The notes below the pieces were generated by a model. That model saw only the letters and a program-made list of their open reading frames with translations. It made no database searches and had not been told where the DNA came from. Shown here piece after piece: positions 15,735 through 24,896 of a stretch of DNA of 64,000 nt (its first letter is position 1; the number at the start of each line of letters is the position of its first letter). Location of the stretch: assembly GCA_034434515.1 (NCBI GenBank), contig DAOTZA010000054.1:24017-88016 (forward strand), given 5' to 3'. The translations under genes were made by a program, and so were the position numbers. The stretch is from NAK19 sp034434515. GTDB lineage: Bacteria > Chloroflexota > Anaerolineae > Anaerolineales > UBA4823.

Positions 15735-17354
15735 TTAGCGGGCTACTTTTTCAACGTAGGGGATGGCGCTCTTACAAGGTTCGGTGAAGTACTGGGTGAT
15801 ATTTTGCCAGGTAAGCGGCAAGCCGTTGTTGACCGTCTGGTGGATAGCGTAGGAAAGACAGCCTGGACCGACGTGATAGTTGGCAGCAGTCATTCGCCAG
15901 AGGTCTTCAAAATTGCTTACCCGCCCTGGCATTTCTCCGGTGGCATTGTACACAATCTGCGCGACTTGATCGCAATTTGCCCGCACAGTCTTGGCGAAGA
16001 GGGGAATGCTGAAAAAGGTGTTTGTCAGGTCGATGCCGGCCGGACATTCTGGGCAATCGGCTTTTGCCTGGACCGCCAGAGCGCCGCGCAACATGGCTTG
16101 TTGATCCTGACTCAGGTGGAGGTAACCTTGATCGCAGGTCTCTTGCGCAAGAATCAGCGGACAAAATTGATGATAAAACTGGTCGTTCCAGAGTAAGAGC
16201 GCCTCTGCGCCGAGGTCGGTGATCTGCCCCAAGCCGAACTCAAAGGGCACTTTGAAGATGCCAGGCCAGAACTGGCTTTCCTGAGCGAAGATGTTTTTCA
16301 GGAATTGAGCAGGAACTCCGTTTTCATTTGCCGCTTCGATGATTTTGGCGTCAAATTGATTCTGCCAAGCTTGCAGGTAGGGGCGCGTCAACTCCAATCC
16401 GCAGACATCAGCATAACCATTAGGAAGCAATCCACCGCTGGGGCAAGTGGAGGCATCGACAACTCCCTGGCTGATCAATCGTCCAGCTAAGTAGTAATAA
16501 GGTTCGTCCGAAGATAGAAGATCGGTATTGCTGGTTGAGCTGAGCCACAGCGGCGGACCTCCCACGGGTTGAAAGGCTTGCCAGGTTTCCGCGCAACTTG
16601 CCAGGGGATTGCCCAACCACTGGCTACTCAAAACATCGACATACCAACCGCTATCACTTGGAGTCTGGCGAACGCCAGTTTCAACCACCCGCACCAAAGC
16701 TTTATATTTGGGGCTGGTATCCCCAAAGCTAGAGATCGCCCAAAACTGAACTTCGACCCCTTCAAGGGGAGTCGGTTTCAGGGGTACAGAGCAACTCTGT
16801 CCTTCGCAATAGAAGGGTTGGTCGGCATACATGCCTTCGATGGCAATAATGCGTTCATTTGGCAACGGTTCCTGACCGCTGATGAATAGATTGGGCATGG
16901 TTGGACAGCGGTTTTCAGGAAAGGTCGGTTGACAGCCTTCTAAAGTGATCGTTGCTTGGGCGAGCGGTAGCTCGATTACCAATTCTTTTTGGGAGGGTTT
17001 ACTGGATATGTAATGTAAATACAGGCCTTTGCAACCAAAGGTATCAAAGCTCCCCACCAAAGCAGGTTCACAGGGTGGGGTAGATTGCCAGGCTTGATAG
17101 ACATCCAGTCTGCATTGGGCGGCTACTTCTTCAGGTTTGGGAAGTCCTTCGTGATCAATGTAGATGCGACAGACAACGGAACTATCTAACCATTTTAGCA
17201 ACCACCATTCATATTCTATGTAGGCGATTTGAATCGTTGTCTGCCTGACAAGCGGAGCGTCTTCACCGATTGCTGGGGCTGGGTTTTGAAGTAAGCCTAA
17301 CCAGAAACCGATGCCGAACACCAAACAGATAAGAACGCTCGCCGCTCGTTTCAT
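15735..17354 (-). CDS. Secreted protein with C-terminal lytic-transglycosylase-like domain
   Basis: A 539-aa exported protein with signal peptide MKRAASVLICLVFGIGFWLG. About 300 residues of cysteine-containing beta-rich sequence follow. The C-terminal ~200 residues look like an SLT-fold: FLKNIFAQESQFWPGIF (candidate catalytic Glu in AQES), FEFGLGQITDLGAEAL, and a late AANYHVGPGC. Lytic transglycosylases cleave peptidoglycan glycan strands; the fold fit is from motif reading only. The open frame extends to 17432, but M at 17354 starts a clean signal peptide and a promoter overlaps the extension, so I chose 17354. Neighbours do not suggest a pathway. Confidence 0.75.
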   Translation of the reverse strand: MKRAASVLICLVFGIGFWLGLLQNPAPAIGEDAPLVRQTTIQIAYIEYEWWLLKWLDSSVVCRIYIDHEGLPKPEEVAAQCRLDVYQAWQSTPPCEPALVGSFDTFGCKGLYLHYISSKPSQKELVIELPLAQATITLEGCQPTFPENRCPTMPNLFISGQEPLPNERIIAIEGMYADQPFYCEGQSCSVPLKPTPLEGVEVQFWAISSFGDTSPKYKALVRVVETGVRQTPSDSGWYVDVLSSQWLGNPLASCAETWQAFQPVGGPPLWLSSTSNTDLLSSDEPYYYLAGRLISQGVVDASTCPSGGLLPNGYADVCGLELTRPYLQAWQNQFDAKIIEAANENGVPAQFLKNIFAQESQFWPGIFKVPFEFGLGQITDLGAEALLLWNDQFYHQFCPLILAQETCDQGYLHLSQDQQAMLRGALAVQAKADCPECPAGIDLTNTFFSIPLFAKTVRANCDQVAQIVYNATGEMPGRVSNFEDLWRMTAANYHVGPGCLSYAIHQTVNNGLPLTWQNITQYFTEPCKSAIPYVEKVAR

Positions 17355-17364
17355 CCTCTCAGAT

Positions 17365-17393
17365 ACGATAACATGTAAAGCACTGATTGTCAA
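17365..17393 (-). promoter_or_regulatory. Consensus promoter placed for a leaderless start
   Basis: On the minus strand, TTGACA (17388-17393) and TATCGT (17365-17370) are 17 bases apart. Only 10 bases lie between the -10 and the ATG at 17354, so the transcript would have a leader of about 3-4 nt. This also argues against the longer reading frame. Confidence 0.65.
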
Positions 17394-17641
17394 CAAAATT
17401 TGCCCAAATTTTTCAATGAAAATTGCCAGCATGGGCGGGGATAACTAATTTATAATTCAGGCAGCCACACCCGTGTACACAGCGCTGCAAACTACTATCC
17501 TCAGGAAGCATTTGTCAAGGTGATGGCTTGCAGATGGTTCAGGTTGCAGGCTCTGCGAAAGAAAAGGACGCAAATCCCTGAGAGAGTCGGGAGAGGTCGA
17601 TGAGATCAACGCTGGCGGTGATTCTCTAAAAGGAGAAAATG

Positions 17642-20449
17642 ATGCCCCCTGTTCTTTACTTGATCGATGGTCATGCTTTGGCATATCGGGCTTATTTTGC
17701 CTTGACGCGCGGCAACCCCGAAGGATTCCGAACCAAAAGCGGTGAACCAACTGCCGGAACTTTTGGTTTCGTCAGTGTTCTCTTACGATTATTGGAAAAT
17801 GAGAAGCCAGAATATCTGGCGGTTGCCTTTGACACCGGGCGTACCTTTCGAGATGAGATTTACGCCGAATATAAAGCAACTCGGGCAAAAATGCCTGATG
17901 ATCTCACCCCTCAGATTGACCGCATTCGGCAAATCCTAGATGCTCTGCAAATTCCTCGCCTCGAAGTGGAAGGCTATGAAGCTGATGATGTTTTGGGAAG
18001 CATTGCCCGACGAGCTGTCCAGGAGGGGTACGCAGTGAAGATCATAACCGGAGATCGCGATCTCTTGCAATTAGTTGACCAGCGGATTGTAGTGAATTTG
18101 CCTGGCAAAACCCTCGCAGAAGCGGAAAATTATTTCCCTGAAAATGTCCAATCGACTTTAGGGATTTTACCCCATCAAGTTGTGGATTATAAGGCGTTGG
18201 TTGGGGACAAATCGGATAATATCCCCGGTGTGCGCGGCATCGGTGAGAAAACAGCCATTTCACTGTTGCAGAAATACTCCAATCTGGATGAAATCTATGC
18301 CCACCTGTCCGAAATTCCGGAAGCCATACGCAGGAAGTTGATCGTCGATCGAGAGATGGCTTACCTAAGCCGCAAATTAGCAACGATTGTCACCGATTTA
18401 GACATCCCCTTTGATCCTGAGCAAGCACGCTTAGGGCAGTTTCATTTCGAGCAAGTGGAAGAGATCTTCCGTCAACTGGAGTTTCGAACTTTGATGACCC
18501 GCTTTCGGGAGGTTGCCGGGCTGTACGGGTTTAAGCTACCGGGCGATCGCAAAAACGGCGCTCAACTTTCCCTTTTTAACGTCGTCCAACCCGTTGAAGC
18601 CGCCATTGAGGTCTCTACGTCTCTGTTGCCATACGAGATTATTGCGAGCGAGTCTGACCTGCAAGCGTTGGTTGCACAGTTAGAGCAGGCATCGGTGATT
18701 GCGCTGGACACAGAAACAACCGCAACTGATGCCATGCGGGCTGATCTGGTTGGCGTGTCTCTTGCCCTGAATGGAGAGAAGGGCTATTATCTCCCGTTAG
18801 GACATCACTTGAATTCTGAGAATCAACTGCCCCTACCGCGAGTTTTAGAAGCCCTCCGAAAGCCGTTGACCGATCCGAAGGTGCAAAAAATCGGCCATAA
18901 TCTTAAATACGACTTTATCCTGCTGGCTCGGCACGGATTGCGTGTCCAGCCGCTAACGTTTGATAGCATGATTGCTGAATGGTTATGTGACCCAAACTCT
19001 CATAATTTGGGTTTGAAAAACCTGGCTTGGGTGCGCTTGAACTGGCAGATGACGACCATCGAGGAGCTGATCGGCAAGGGTAAAAAACAGCTCAGCATGG
19101 CAGATGTGCCCATTGAGCAAGTTGCGCCATATGCCGCCGCTGACGCAGCGGTAATCTTTCGCCTGCAACCTCTTTTGCTGAAAGAACTGGAAGAGAAAGC
19201 AGCCCGCAACCTCCTGGAGGAATTGGAGATGCCGTTGGTTACGGTGTTAGCCGATATGGAGATGACAGGTATCTGCCTGGATGTACAACGCTTACGCAAT
19301 CTATCAGAGGAGTTAGAAGAGCGGATGAAGGGCATTGAGGCGCAGATTTATGCGGCTGCCGGGACTACATTTAACTTGAATTCACCGCCCCAATTATCCG
19401 ATGTGTTGTTTAACCGTTTGCGCATTGCTCCACCCAACCGCAATCAACGTACAGCAACCGGCTTTTATTCTACCCGTGCTGGCGTCCTGGAAGAGCTGAA
19501 AGGCAAACATCCGGTGGTGGATTGGATCTTGGAGTATCGAGAACTTGCCAAATTGAAGTCTACGTATCTGGATGCTTTACCTCAGCAAGTGAATCCGGTC
19601 ACCGGTCGCGTACACACTTCTTTCAATCAGACTGGTTCGGTAACTGGCCGCTTGGCTTCCTCCGAGCCAAATCTGCAAAATATCCCAGTGCGGAGTGAGA
19701 CCGGACGGCAGGTGCGTCAGGCGTTTGTCGCTGCGCCGGGTTGTGTTCTGATCTCGGCCGATTATTCTCAGGTAGAATTGCGCATTGTGGCACATATCGC
19801 TCAAGACGAAGCGATGTTAGCAGCTTTTCGCGCCGATCAGGATATTCACGCGGCAACTGCTGCAGCGATTTACAATGTGCCGCTCGAAGCGGTGACGAAG
19901 GAACAACGCCGACATGCCAAAGCGATCAATTTCGGGTTGATCTATGGGATGAGCCCTTTTGGCTTGACGCGCACCACGGATTTAACTCTGGCAGAAGCAG
20001 AAAATTTCGTCGAAGCCTATTTCCGTCAGTTTCCTGGGGTAAAGGCTTATTTAGACCGGGCGCGTTTACAGGCGGCCCAACAGGGCTATGTGGAAACCTT
20101 GTTGGGACGAAGACGGTACTTCCCAACATTAAGAACCGAGAAGAATCCTGCCATTCGCAACCGCGAGGAAAGAGAGGCAATCAACGCGCCCATCCAGGGG
20201 ACGGCTGCGGATATCATGAAATTGGCAATGATTCGTGTCCCGCGCGCGGTGAATGAGAAGGGATTATCAGCGCGACTGATCTTACAGGTACACGATGAGT
20301 TGTTGCTTGAGTGTCCTGAAAACGAGGCGCTGGAAACAGCTCGAGTGGTTAAAGAGGTGATGGAATCCGCCTATCCGCTTTGCATTCCTCTCAAGACCGA
20401 GACCCGGTATGGGAAGAATTGGGATGCGTTACAACCCTTTGAGATATAA
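17642..20449 (+). CDS. polA: DNA polymerase I
   Basis: A 935-aa repair and Okazaki-fragment polymerase. The 5'-3' exonuclease occupies about 1-290 (LIDGHALAYRAYFAL, EGYEADDVLGSIA, GDKSDNIPGVRGIGEKTA). The 3'-5' proofreading domain appears intact, with LDTETT, KIGHNLKYDF and YAAADAAVI supplying the usual acidic residues. The polymerase domain has motif A DYSQVELRI, motif B RRHAKAINFGLIYGMSPFGL and motif C QVHDELLLE. Two adjacent ATGs exist; AGGAG (17631-17635) is better spaced for the second. The TPR gene follows 18 bases downstream. Confidence 0.97.
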   Translation: MPPVLYLIDGHALAYRAYFALTRGNPEGFRTKSGEPTAGTFGFVSVLLRLLENEKPEYLAVAFDTGRTFRDEIYAEYKATRAKMPDDLTPQIDRIRQILDALQIPRLEVEGYEADDVLGSIARRAVQEGYAVKIITGDRDLLQLVDQRIVVNLPGKTLAEAENYFPENVQSTLGILPHQVVDYKALVGDKSDNIPGVRGIGEKTAISLLQKYSNLDEIYAHLSEIPEAIRRKLIVDREMAYLSRKLATIVTDLDIPFDPEQARLGQFHFEQVEEIFRQLEFRTLMTRFREVAGLYGFKLPGDRKNGAQLSLFNVVQPVEAAIEVSTSLLPYEIIASESDLQALVAQLEQASVIALDTETTATDAMRADLVGVSLALNGEKGYYLPLGHHLNSENQLPLPRVLEALRKPLTDPKVQKIGHNLKYDFILLARHGLRVQPLTFDSMIAEWLCDPNSHNLGLKNLAWVRLNWQMTTIEELIGKGKKQLSMADVPIEQVAPYAAADAAVIFRLQPLLLKELEEKAARNLLEELEMPLVTVLADMEMTGICLDVQRLRNLSEELEERMKGIEAQIYAAAGTTFNLNSPPQLSDVLFNRLRIAPPNRNQRTATGFYSTRAGVLEELKGKHPVVDWILEYRELAKLKSTYLDALPQQVNPVTGRVHTSFNQTGSVTGRLASSEPNLQNIPVRSETGRQVRQAFVAAPGCVLISADYSQVELRIVAHIAQDEAMLAAFRADQDIHAATAAAIYNVPLEAVTKEQRRHAKAINFGLIYGMSPFGLTRTTDLTLAEAENFVEAYFRQFPGVKAYLDRARLQAAQQGYVETLLGRRRYFPTLRTEKNPAIRNREEREAINAPIQGTAADIMKLAMIRVPRAVNEKGLSARLILQVHDELLLECPENEALETARVVKEVMESAYPLCIPLKTETRYGKNWDALQPFEI

Positions 20450-20467
20450 TACAATAACGGAGAGATC

Positions 20468-22627
20468 ATGCCGGATAGCGAAGAACGCTTCCAGAAAATC
20501 CTCGATCAAGCCCATTCCGCAGCCTGGGAAGGAGAATGGGAGCAAGCCATTGCCCTCTATCAAAGAGCGATCGAGCTTGATCCAAAACAAGCCAGCGCCT
20601 GGCTGGGACTGGGATATGCCCAACTTCAATTGGGAAATCTACAGGAGGCTTATCGCGCCTATCAACAAGCTTCTCAACTTCAACCTCAAGATCCCATTCC
20701 ACTGGAAAAGTTAGCCCAAATAGCTGCTCAAATGGGGTATACCGATCAAGCTGCTCGATTTGCCTTTTTGGCAGCAGAAATTTTCCTGAAGAATCGTGAG
20801 GTGCAAAAGGCATTAGATAACTTGAGCTTTGTCACCCGTTGCAAACCGGATGAGATCAAAGCCCGTTTGTATCTTGCCAGATTGTATGAAAAAGGGGGGC
20901 AGGTGAACCAGGCTGTTCAGGAATACCTGATTTTGGCTGCAGTTTATCAAAGGGTAAACCAGGCTGAACAGGCGCAGCAACTTTTAGAGAATCTTCAACA
21001 AACCTATCCAACCAGGCAAGAGATCAAGGAGGCAATCCAGAAAGTGCAACAAGGGCAGTTCCTGCCGTTCCCCCAGTTGGAACGCCCTTTGAGCAGTGAA
21101 CGATTGAGCCGCAAGGCATCTTCAGGCAGGAAGGAAACCGCTGCAGAAAACGGTCTTGATCCGATTACTGAAGCGCATCAACATGCGCTCCAGGAACTGG
21201 CATCGTTGATCTTTGAAATTGAGGATCAAAATTCAAGCCAGGATGGGAAAACCCGTTCAACCTGGATGGGTGGAGGAAGAGGGTTGTTTGCCAAACAAAG
21301 CGACCCAACGAAGATTGTCAAGCATCTTGGGGCTTATCTGACGGGGATAAAAGAGGAGGCTGGAGAGCAGGCCGTCGATGAACTGGAGAAGGCAATTCTG
21401 GCGGGGTTGAGTCATCCGAGCGCCGATTTTGAGTTAGGTTACCATCGCTATCGGAAGGATGAAAACGCCATCAAAGTCTTGCAGCGAGCAGCAAAATTCC
21501 CTGGTTATACCCTTGCGGCGAACCTGTTGATGGGCGCTGCGTATAGCCAGACGGGACGGAAGCGGGAGGCTGCGCGTGCCTTTCTCAATGCTTTGCGTCT
21601 TGCCGATGCCCGCACCCTCAAAACTCAGCAAGCTGCCAGAGTCGATCGGTTATATGAGCCAATCCAGGAGGCAATCTTATCTCAACCCGATGACGAAGTC
21701 TTTGAGAAAGTGATCGATGGTGTGCAGAATTTGCTGTTGCGAAAGGATTGGCGCTCTCAAATCGAGGCTACGCGGCGACACTTAAATCCTCAGGAAGAAG
21801 CTGCACAAGAGGAACTTCGACCTCTGGGAGAGATCTTCACTCAATCGGGTGGCTATCAATTGATCGGGGCGATGGCTTCTATTCAGGCACTTGCTAGGTC
21901 AGGACATCTCCGTTCGGCGATGGAAGAAGCCTATTATGCATATGACCTGATGCCGACCTATTTGCCTTTGCACCTCACGATGGGTGAGTTGCTGATCGAT
22001 ATGGGGCTGACAGAAGAAGCTTTTATGAAATTCTTTTCTGTTGCCCGATCTTATGAAACCCGCGGAGAGATTGAACCAGCTATTCGTTATTATCGCCAGG
22101 CAACTGATATTTCTCCACTAAACACATCTGCCCGACAAAAACTGATTCATTTGCTAATAGAGAATAGCCGTCTTGAAGAAGCGATTCAGGAATTTATTCA
22201 CCTGGGTGAGGTCTATTACAATCTGGCAGATCTCCGCCATGCGCGCGAGGCGTACTTACAGGCTTATCAACTTGCCCAGGATGCCGGTTTAGAAAAGCGT
22301 TGGTCGGTAATGCTGCTGCACTTGATTGGAGACCTCGATCGACAAAATCTCGAATGGCGTCAAGCGCTGGCTGTCTATGAACAACTGCGTCAAATTGATG
22401 CCGATGATGAACAAGCTAGACTGCAACTCGTTGATTTGAATTTACGCCTTCAGCGTGAACCGCAAGCGATTGTTGAGTTAGATGCCTATCTGGATCACTT
22501 GAAGCGAAAAGGACAACCGCAACGCGCTCAGCAGTTTTTGAATCAATTGCTTGCCGATTATCCCGAATGGTCGGTATTGAAGCGCCGCCTGGAAAGTTTA
22601 AACACCGCGCCGCGGCACATCCGCTAG
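20468..22627 (+). CDS. TPR-repeat protein
   Basis: A 719-aa soluble protein without signal peptide. TPRs are clear at both ends: AAWEGEWEQAIALYQRAIEL and ASAWLGLGYAQLQLGNLQEA near the N-terminus; EPAIRYYRQATDISPLNTSA and RQALAVYEQLRQIDADDEQA near the C-terminus. The centre (about 215-470) is less regular. TPR arrays mediate protein contacts; the partner is unknown. CGGAGAG lies before ATG 20468. It follows polA closely and converges on the secreted repeat protein with a 4-base gap. Its architecture resembles other large TPR proteins in this window. Confidence 0.88.
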   Translation: MPDSEERFQKILDQAHSAAWEGEWEQAIALYQRAIELDPKQASAWLGLGYAQLQLGNLQEAYRAYQQASQLQPQDPIPLEKLAQIAAQMGYTDQAARFAFLAAEIFLKNREVQKALDNLSFVTRCKPDEIKARLYLARLYEKGGQVNQAVQEYLILAAVYQRVNQAEQAQQLLENLQQTYPTRQEIKEAIQKVQQGQFLPFPQLERPLSSERLSRKASSGRKETAAENGLDPITEAHQHALQELASLIFEIEDQNSSQDGKTRSTWMGGGRGLFAKQSDPTKIVKHLGAYLTGIKEEAGEQAVDELEKAILAGLSHPSADFELGYHRYRKDENAIKVLQRAAKFPGYTLAANLLMGAAYSQTGRKREAARAFLNALRLADARTLKTQQAARVDRLYEPIQEAILSQPDDEVFEKVIDGVQNLLLRKDWRSQIEATRRHLNPQEEAAQEELRPLGEIFTQSGGYQLIGAMASIQALARSGHLRSAMEEAYYAYDLMPTYLPLHLTMGELLIDMGLTEEAFMKFFSVARSYETRGEIEPAIRYYRQATDISPLNTSARQKLIHLLIENSRLEEAIQEFIHLGEVYYNLADLRHAREAYLQAYQLAQDAGLEKRWSVMLLHLIGDLDRQNLEWRQALAVYEQLRQIDADDEQARLQLVDLNLRLQREPQAIVELDAYLDHLKRKGQPQRAQQFLNQLLADYPEWSVLKRRLESLNTAPRHIR

Positions 22628-22631
22628 GGCT

Positions 22632-23615
22632 TTATTTCCAAATGCGGAAAGATGTTTCGCTGGTTGCCTGAAGATCGCCGTGTTGGGCCTGGAGTTTAAT
22701 GATTACCAGGCCAAGCTGTGACGATTGAAAAGGAAAGTCGAAGCGCGCCAGTCCATTTGTATCGGAGGGTTTGGGAGAAGGAGGATAAACTTCCGATCCG
22801 TCAGGCAACAGGATTTGAAGGTTAATCAGAGCATCGGCCACCGGACGATCGCTCTGGTCCTGACAGAGGACAAAGATGGATTGTATTCCACTGGGGGGCA
22901 CGACTGCGTTTTTGGGAAAAGCCCGAATGTGCAGGGATTGAATGAGCTGTGGGGCATTATTATTAGAAAGGGAGGCAGCCAGTAAGCGCGGATCTTCCTG
23001 GACCAGAGAAAAATAGCGTTTCCCAAGCGCAGATACCCGAACGGCGGAAAGGGAGTTACCCGAGCCGGTCCACTCGATGCGCAATAACTGGAAGGTTTGC
23101 ACGATTAATCCATCCTGGATGATCACGTCCGAAATGGGGTAGCCAAAAATGCGCACACCGCCGTTCTGCTCAAAAAAGTCCAGAAATTCATAACAGACTG
23201 AGAAGCCCGTTTCCGGGAAATATCGACAGCGCCCGAGCGGATAGGGGATATTCAGCGACGTTGCCGGTTGTTGATAAAGCATCATTTGGGCAAGGGGAGT
23301 GACACGGACGCGCAGTTCAGGGGGGTTTTCCGGGTAAAGTTCAAAACGCGCGTTTTCAAAATACTGGACAATCCGTTGCGCTTCATCTGAATAAAAAGGT
23401 TCGGTGATCGGTAACCCGTAGATTTTCTCAGGGTGTGGAGCTTGAAGATACTTTTTCAGGAATTCACCGCTTATGGAGTGACCTGTTTCCGGGTAGAAGC
23501 GAGGCTCAAAAGTTTGAGAAAGTTGTTTTGGCGACTGGGGACGTTGAAAGGTGAGGAAGATTCCCCCGAGCAAAAAGCTAAGAACCAACATCCCTACAAA
23601 AAATCTTTTTTTCAT
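22632..23615 (-). CDS. Secreted FYPETGH/LGxPIS-repeat protein with Ig-like C-terminus
   Basis: A 327-aa exported protein with an N-terminal anchor (MKKRFFVGMLVLSFLLGG). It has two copies of a module common in Chloroflexota secreted proteins: RFYPETGHSISGEFLKKY with IYGLPITEPF and QYFENARFELYPENPPE, then RYFPETGFSVCYEFLDFF with FGYPISDVI. The module probably folds like LGFP-type wall-associated repeats. The last ~100 residues resemble a bacterial Ig-like domain ending TSETSFRIWK. This tail is shared with the proteins at 39878 and 41406. M 23615 is preferred over the longer frame to 23678 because a -10 box sits 6 bases upstream. Confidence 0.82.
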   Translation of the reverse strand: MKKRFFVGMLVLSFLLGGIFLTFQRPQSPKQLSQTFEPRFYPETGHSISGEFLKKYLQAPHPEKIYGLPITEPFYSDEAQRIVQYFENARFELYPENPPELRVRVTPLAQMMLYQQPATSLNIPYPLGRCRYFPETGFSVCYEFLDFFEQNGGVRIFGYPISDVIIQDGLIVQTFQLLRIEWTGSGNSLSAVRVSALGKRYFSLVQEDPRLLAASLSNNNAPQLIQSLHIRAFPKNAVVPPSGIQSIFVLCQDQSDRPVADALINLQILLPDGSEVYPPSPKPSDTNGLARFDFPFQSSQLGLVIIKLQAQHGDLQATSETSFRIWK

Positions 23616-23621
23616 AGCTGT

Positions 23622-23627
23622 ATTATA
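23622..23627 (-). promoter_or_regulatory. -10 element close to the start codon
   Basis: TATAAT on the minus strand ends 6 bases before ATG 23615, so transcription would begin at or next to the start codon. No ribosome-binding site is visible. This suggests a leaderless mRNA. Confidence 0.5.
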
Positions 23628-23704
23628 TACAAAATCTTGTGAAAAAGGAAGAGAAAAAAGCAACAAAATATGTTGCATTTATAAGATGAAACATAAATTA
23701 TAGG

Positions 23705-23777
23705 CGCCCCCGGAGCGATTCGAACGCTCAACCGTCTGATCCGAAGTCAGGCGCTCTGTCCATTGAGCTACGGGGGC
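23705..23777 (-). tRNA. tRNA-Arg (anticodon TCG)
   Basis: A 73-nt cloverleaf on the minus strand. The acceptor stem is GCCCCCG with CGGGGGC and discriminator G. The D arm is GCTC-GAGC, the anticodon loop CTTCGGA, and the T arm GAGCG-TTCGAAT-CGCTC. The anticodon TCG reads CGA (Arg). One C-A mismatch occurs at 27-43. CCA is not encoded (the next bases are CCT). Confidence 0.93.
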
Positions 23778-23787
23778 GGGTGTCATA
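23776..23787. repeat. 12-bp direct repeat, left copy (possible att site)
   Basis: GCGGGTGTCATA overlaps the first two bases of the tRNA-Arg gene and recurs exactly at 24885-24896. The copies bracket an integrase remnant and a toxin-antitoxin pair, as attL/attR would. Confidence 0.45.
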
Positions 23788-23896
23788 TATGTCCAATATG
23801 TCTAAAATTCGGCTATTTTTCCTGTATATTGGATGTCAATTTTGTCCATTGTTTCCATTATTTCCATTGTTTTCATTCTGATTCCTACGGTTATTC

Positions 23897-24172
23897 CTAC
23901 GGTTCGCGAAAGAGGTTGTCTATTTTGTGCGCCGCTTCTTTCTGGATGTTCGGGATCAGGTGCGAGTAGGTATCGAGCGTCAGTTCTATGGAGCTGTGTC
24001 CCAGTGCCTCCTGTACGACTTTCGGGTGTGTGCCAGAAAGAAGCTGAAAGGAAGCGTAAGAATGCCGTAGCGAATGGAATTTTACCCGCGGAAGCCCCAC
24101 TTTTGCAAGGGTTTGGTGAAAATGATCCCACGTGTCAAGCCAAATGATAATGTTACCGAAAGCGGTAACATT
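23897..24172 (-). pseudogene. Tyrosine recombinase (phage-type integrase) C-terminal remnant
   Basis: About 91 codons remain between an upstream in-frame TAA (24173-24175) and the stop at 23897. The last ~65 residues are the catalytic end of a tyrosine recombinase: FHSLRHSYASFQLLSG (HxLR), VVQEALGHSSIELTLDTYSH (second His and the nucleophilic Tyr). The upstream ~10 residues (NVTAFGNIII) are unlike a recombinase and the N-terminal two thirds are missing. It lies 120 bases from tRNA-Arg, as integrases of tRNA-targeting elements do. The stop lies within a 12-bp tandem duplication (ATTCCTACGGTT twice, 23881-23904). I read it as a degraded integrated element. Confidence 0.85.
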
Positions 24173-24174
24173 TT
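24151..24174 (+). terminator. Hairpin with short T tract
   Basis: TGTTACCG (24151-24158) pairs perfectly with CGGTAACA (24163-24170) around AAAG, followed by TTTT. It sits at the broken end of the integrase remnant and may insulate the toxin-antitoxin promoter. Confidence 0.5.
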
Positions 24175-24194
24175 ATTTGATAGAACGCGGATGC

Positions 24195-24223
24195 TTGACA
24201 TTTGGCGGTACTTAGAGTATCGT
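24195..24223 (+). promoter_or_regulatory. Promoter of the toxin-antitoxin pair
   Basis: TTGACA (24195-24200) and TATCGT (24218-24223) are separated by 17 bases. The -35 overlaps CTTGACA, which is the inverse complement of TGTCAAG at 24133-24139, a possible operator or recombinase site. The leader to the antitoxin start would be about 55 nt. Confidence 0.6.
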
Positions 24224-24285
24224 GTTAATCCAGATTGTAATTTATGACTGTCTTGCATGGTGTCTAAAAACTTATGAGGTGACCT

Positions 24286-24525
24286 GTGTTCGAGAGAATC
24301 TCTGTCGATCCAACCATCTGTGGAGGCAAACCCTGTATCAAAGGCACCAGAATACCGGTGACGATGGTGCTGGACTTATTACAGGATGGACTATCTTTTG
24401 AACAGATTTTAAGTGATTATTATCCCAATCTAACGGTAGCAGATATACAGGCTTGTATCCAGTATGCCAAGTCACTGGTGGAAGGAGAAGAAGTATACTT
24501 TGCCGAAGAAGGGTTTAGAGATTGA
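24286..24525 (+). CDS. DUF433-family antitoxin
   Basis: A 79-aa protein of the DUF433 family, with a small winged/HTH fold: VDPTICGGKPCIKGTRIPVT is the family signature, followed by a DGLSFEQILSDYYPNLT helix and a C-terminal acidic tail that may block the toxin. GTG 24286 has GAGG 6 bases upstream and no better start exists. It overlaps the next gene by 4 bases. DUF433 proteins are commonly paired with DUF5615 PIN-like toxins, as here; autorepression of the upstream promoter would be expected. It lies inside the tRNA-flanked remnant, consistent with transfer. Confidence 0.88.
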   Translation: MFERISVDPTICGGKPCIKGTRIPVTMVLDLLQDGLSFEQILSDYYPNLTVADIQACIQYAKSLVEGEEVYFAEEGFRD

Positions 24526-24875
24526 GATTTCTTGCCGATGAGTGTGTATATCATATTACTGTTAGGTTGCTCCGCGAACGCGGACATGATGTAGTCACGG
24601 TGCAGGAGGCAGGGTTATCAGGCAAAGCCGATCCCATAGTTTTGGCACATGCAGTTTCAGAAAGACGCGTTTTCATTACCAATGATATGCACTTCAGTAA
24701 TTTACTGCTTTTTCCTCCACAGCAGCATTTTGGGATTATTGTTTTGAAGATCAGGCCTGCTACCCTGAACTACGTACATACTGTTTTATTAGGTTATCTC
24801 AGTAAAGTTGATCAGGTGAAAATTGAGCATACTTTGATCATCATTGATCGTAACAAGTATCGAATCCATCGCTGA
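24522..24875 (+). CDS. DUF5615 PIN-like toxin
   Basis: A 117-aa protein with the PIN-like DUF5615 pattern: MRFLADECV at the N-terminus with acidic residues, LRERGHDVVTVQEAGLSGKA, DPIVLAHAVSERRVFITND and a final FGIIVLKIRP. The conserved Asp/Glu residues would bind metal for RNA cleavage. The start is TTG 24522, which overlaps the antitoxin stop (TTGA), a coupling typical of toxin-antitoxin operons. ORF context and family pairing make a toxin role likely, but activity is an inference. Confidence 0.85.
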   Translation: MRFLADECVYHITVRLLRERGHDVVTVQEAGLSGKADPIVLAHAVSERRVFITNDMHFSNLLLFPPQQHFGIIVLKIRPATLNYVHTVLLGYLSKVDQVKIEHTLIIIDRNKYRIHR

Positions 24876-24884
24876 ATCCACGTT

Positions 24885-24896
24885 GCGGGTGTCATA
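24885..24896. repeat. 12-bp direct repeat, right copy (possible att site)
   Basis: Second exact copy of GCGGGTGTCATA, 10 bases after the toxin gene. The remainder of the 24876-25093 gap shows no further feature. Confidence 0.45.

Noticed and set aside
23802..24147. Plus- and minus-strand frames other than the integrase frame
   Set aside because: They are shadows of the recombinase remnant; only one frame carries the recombinase motifs.
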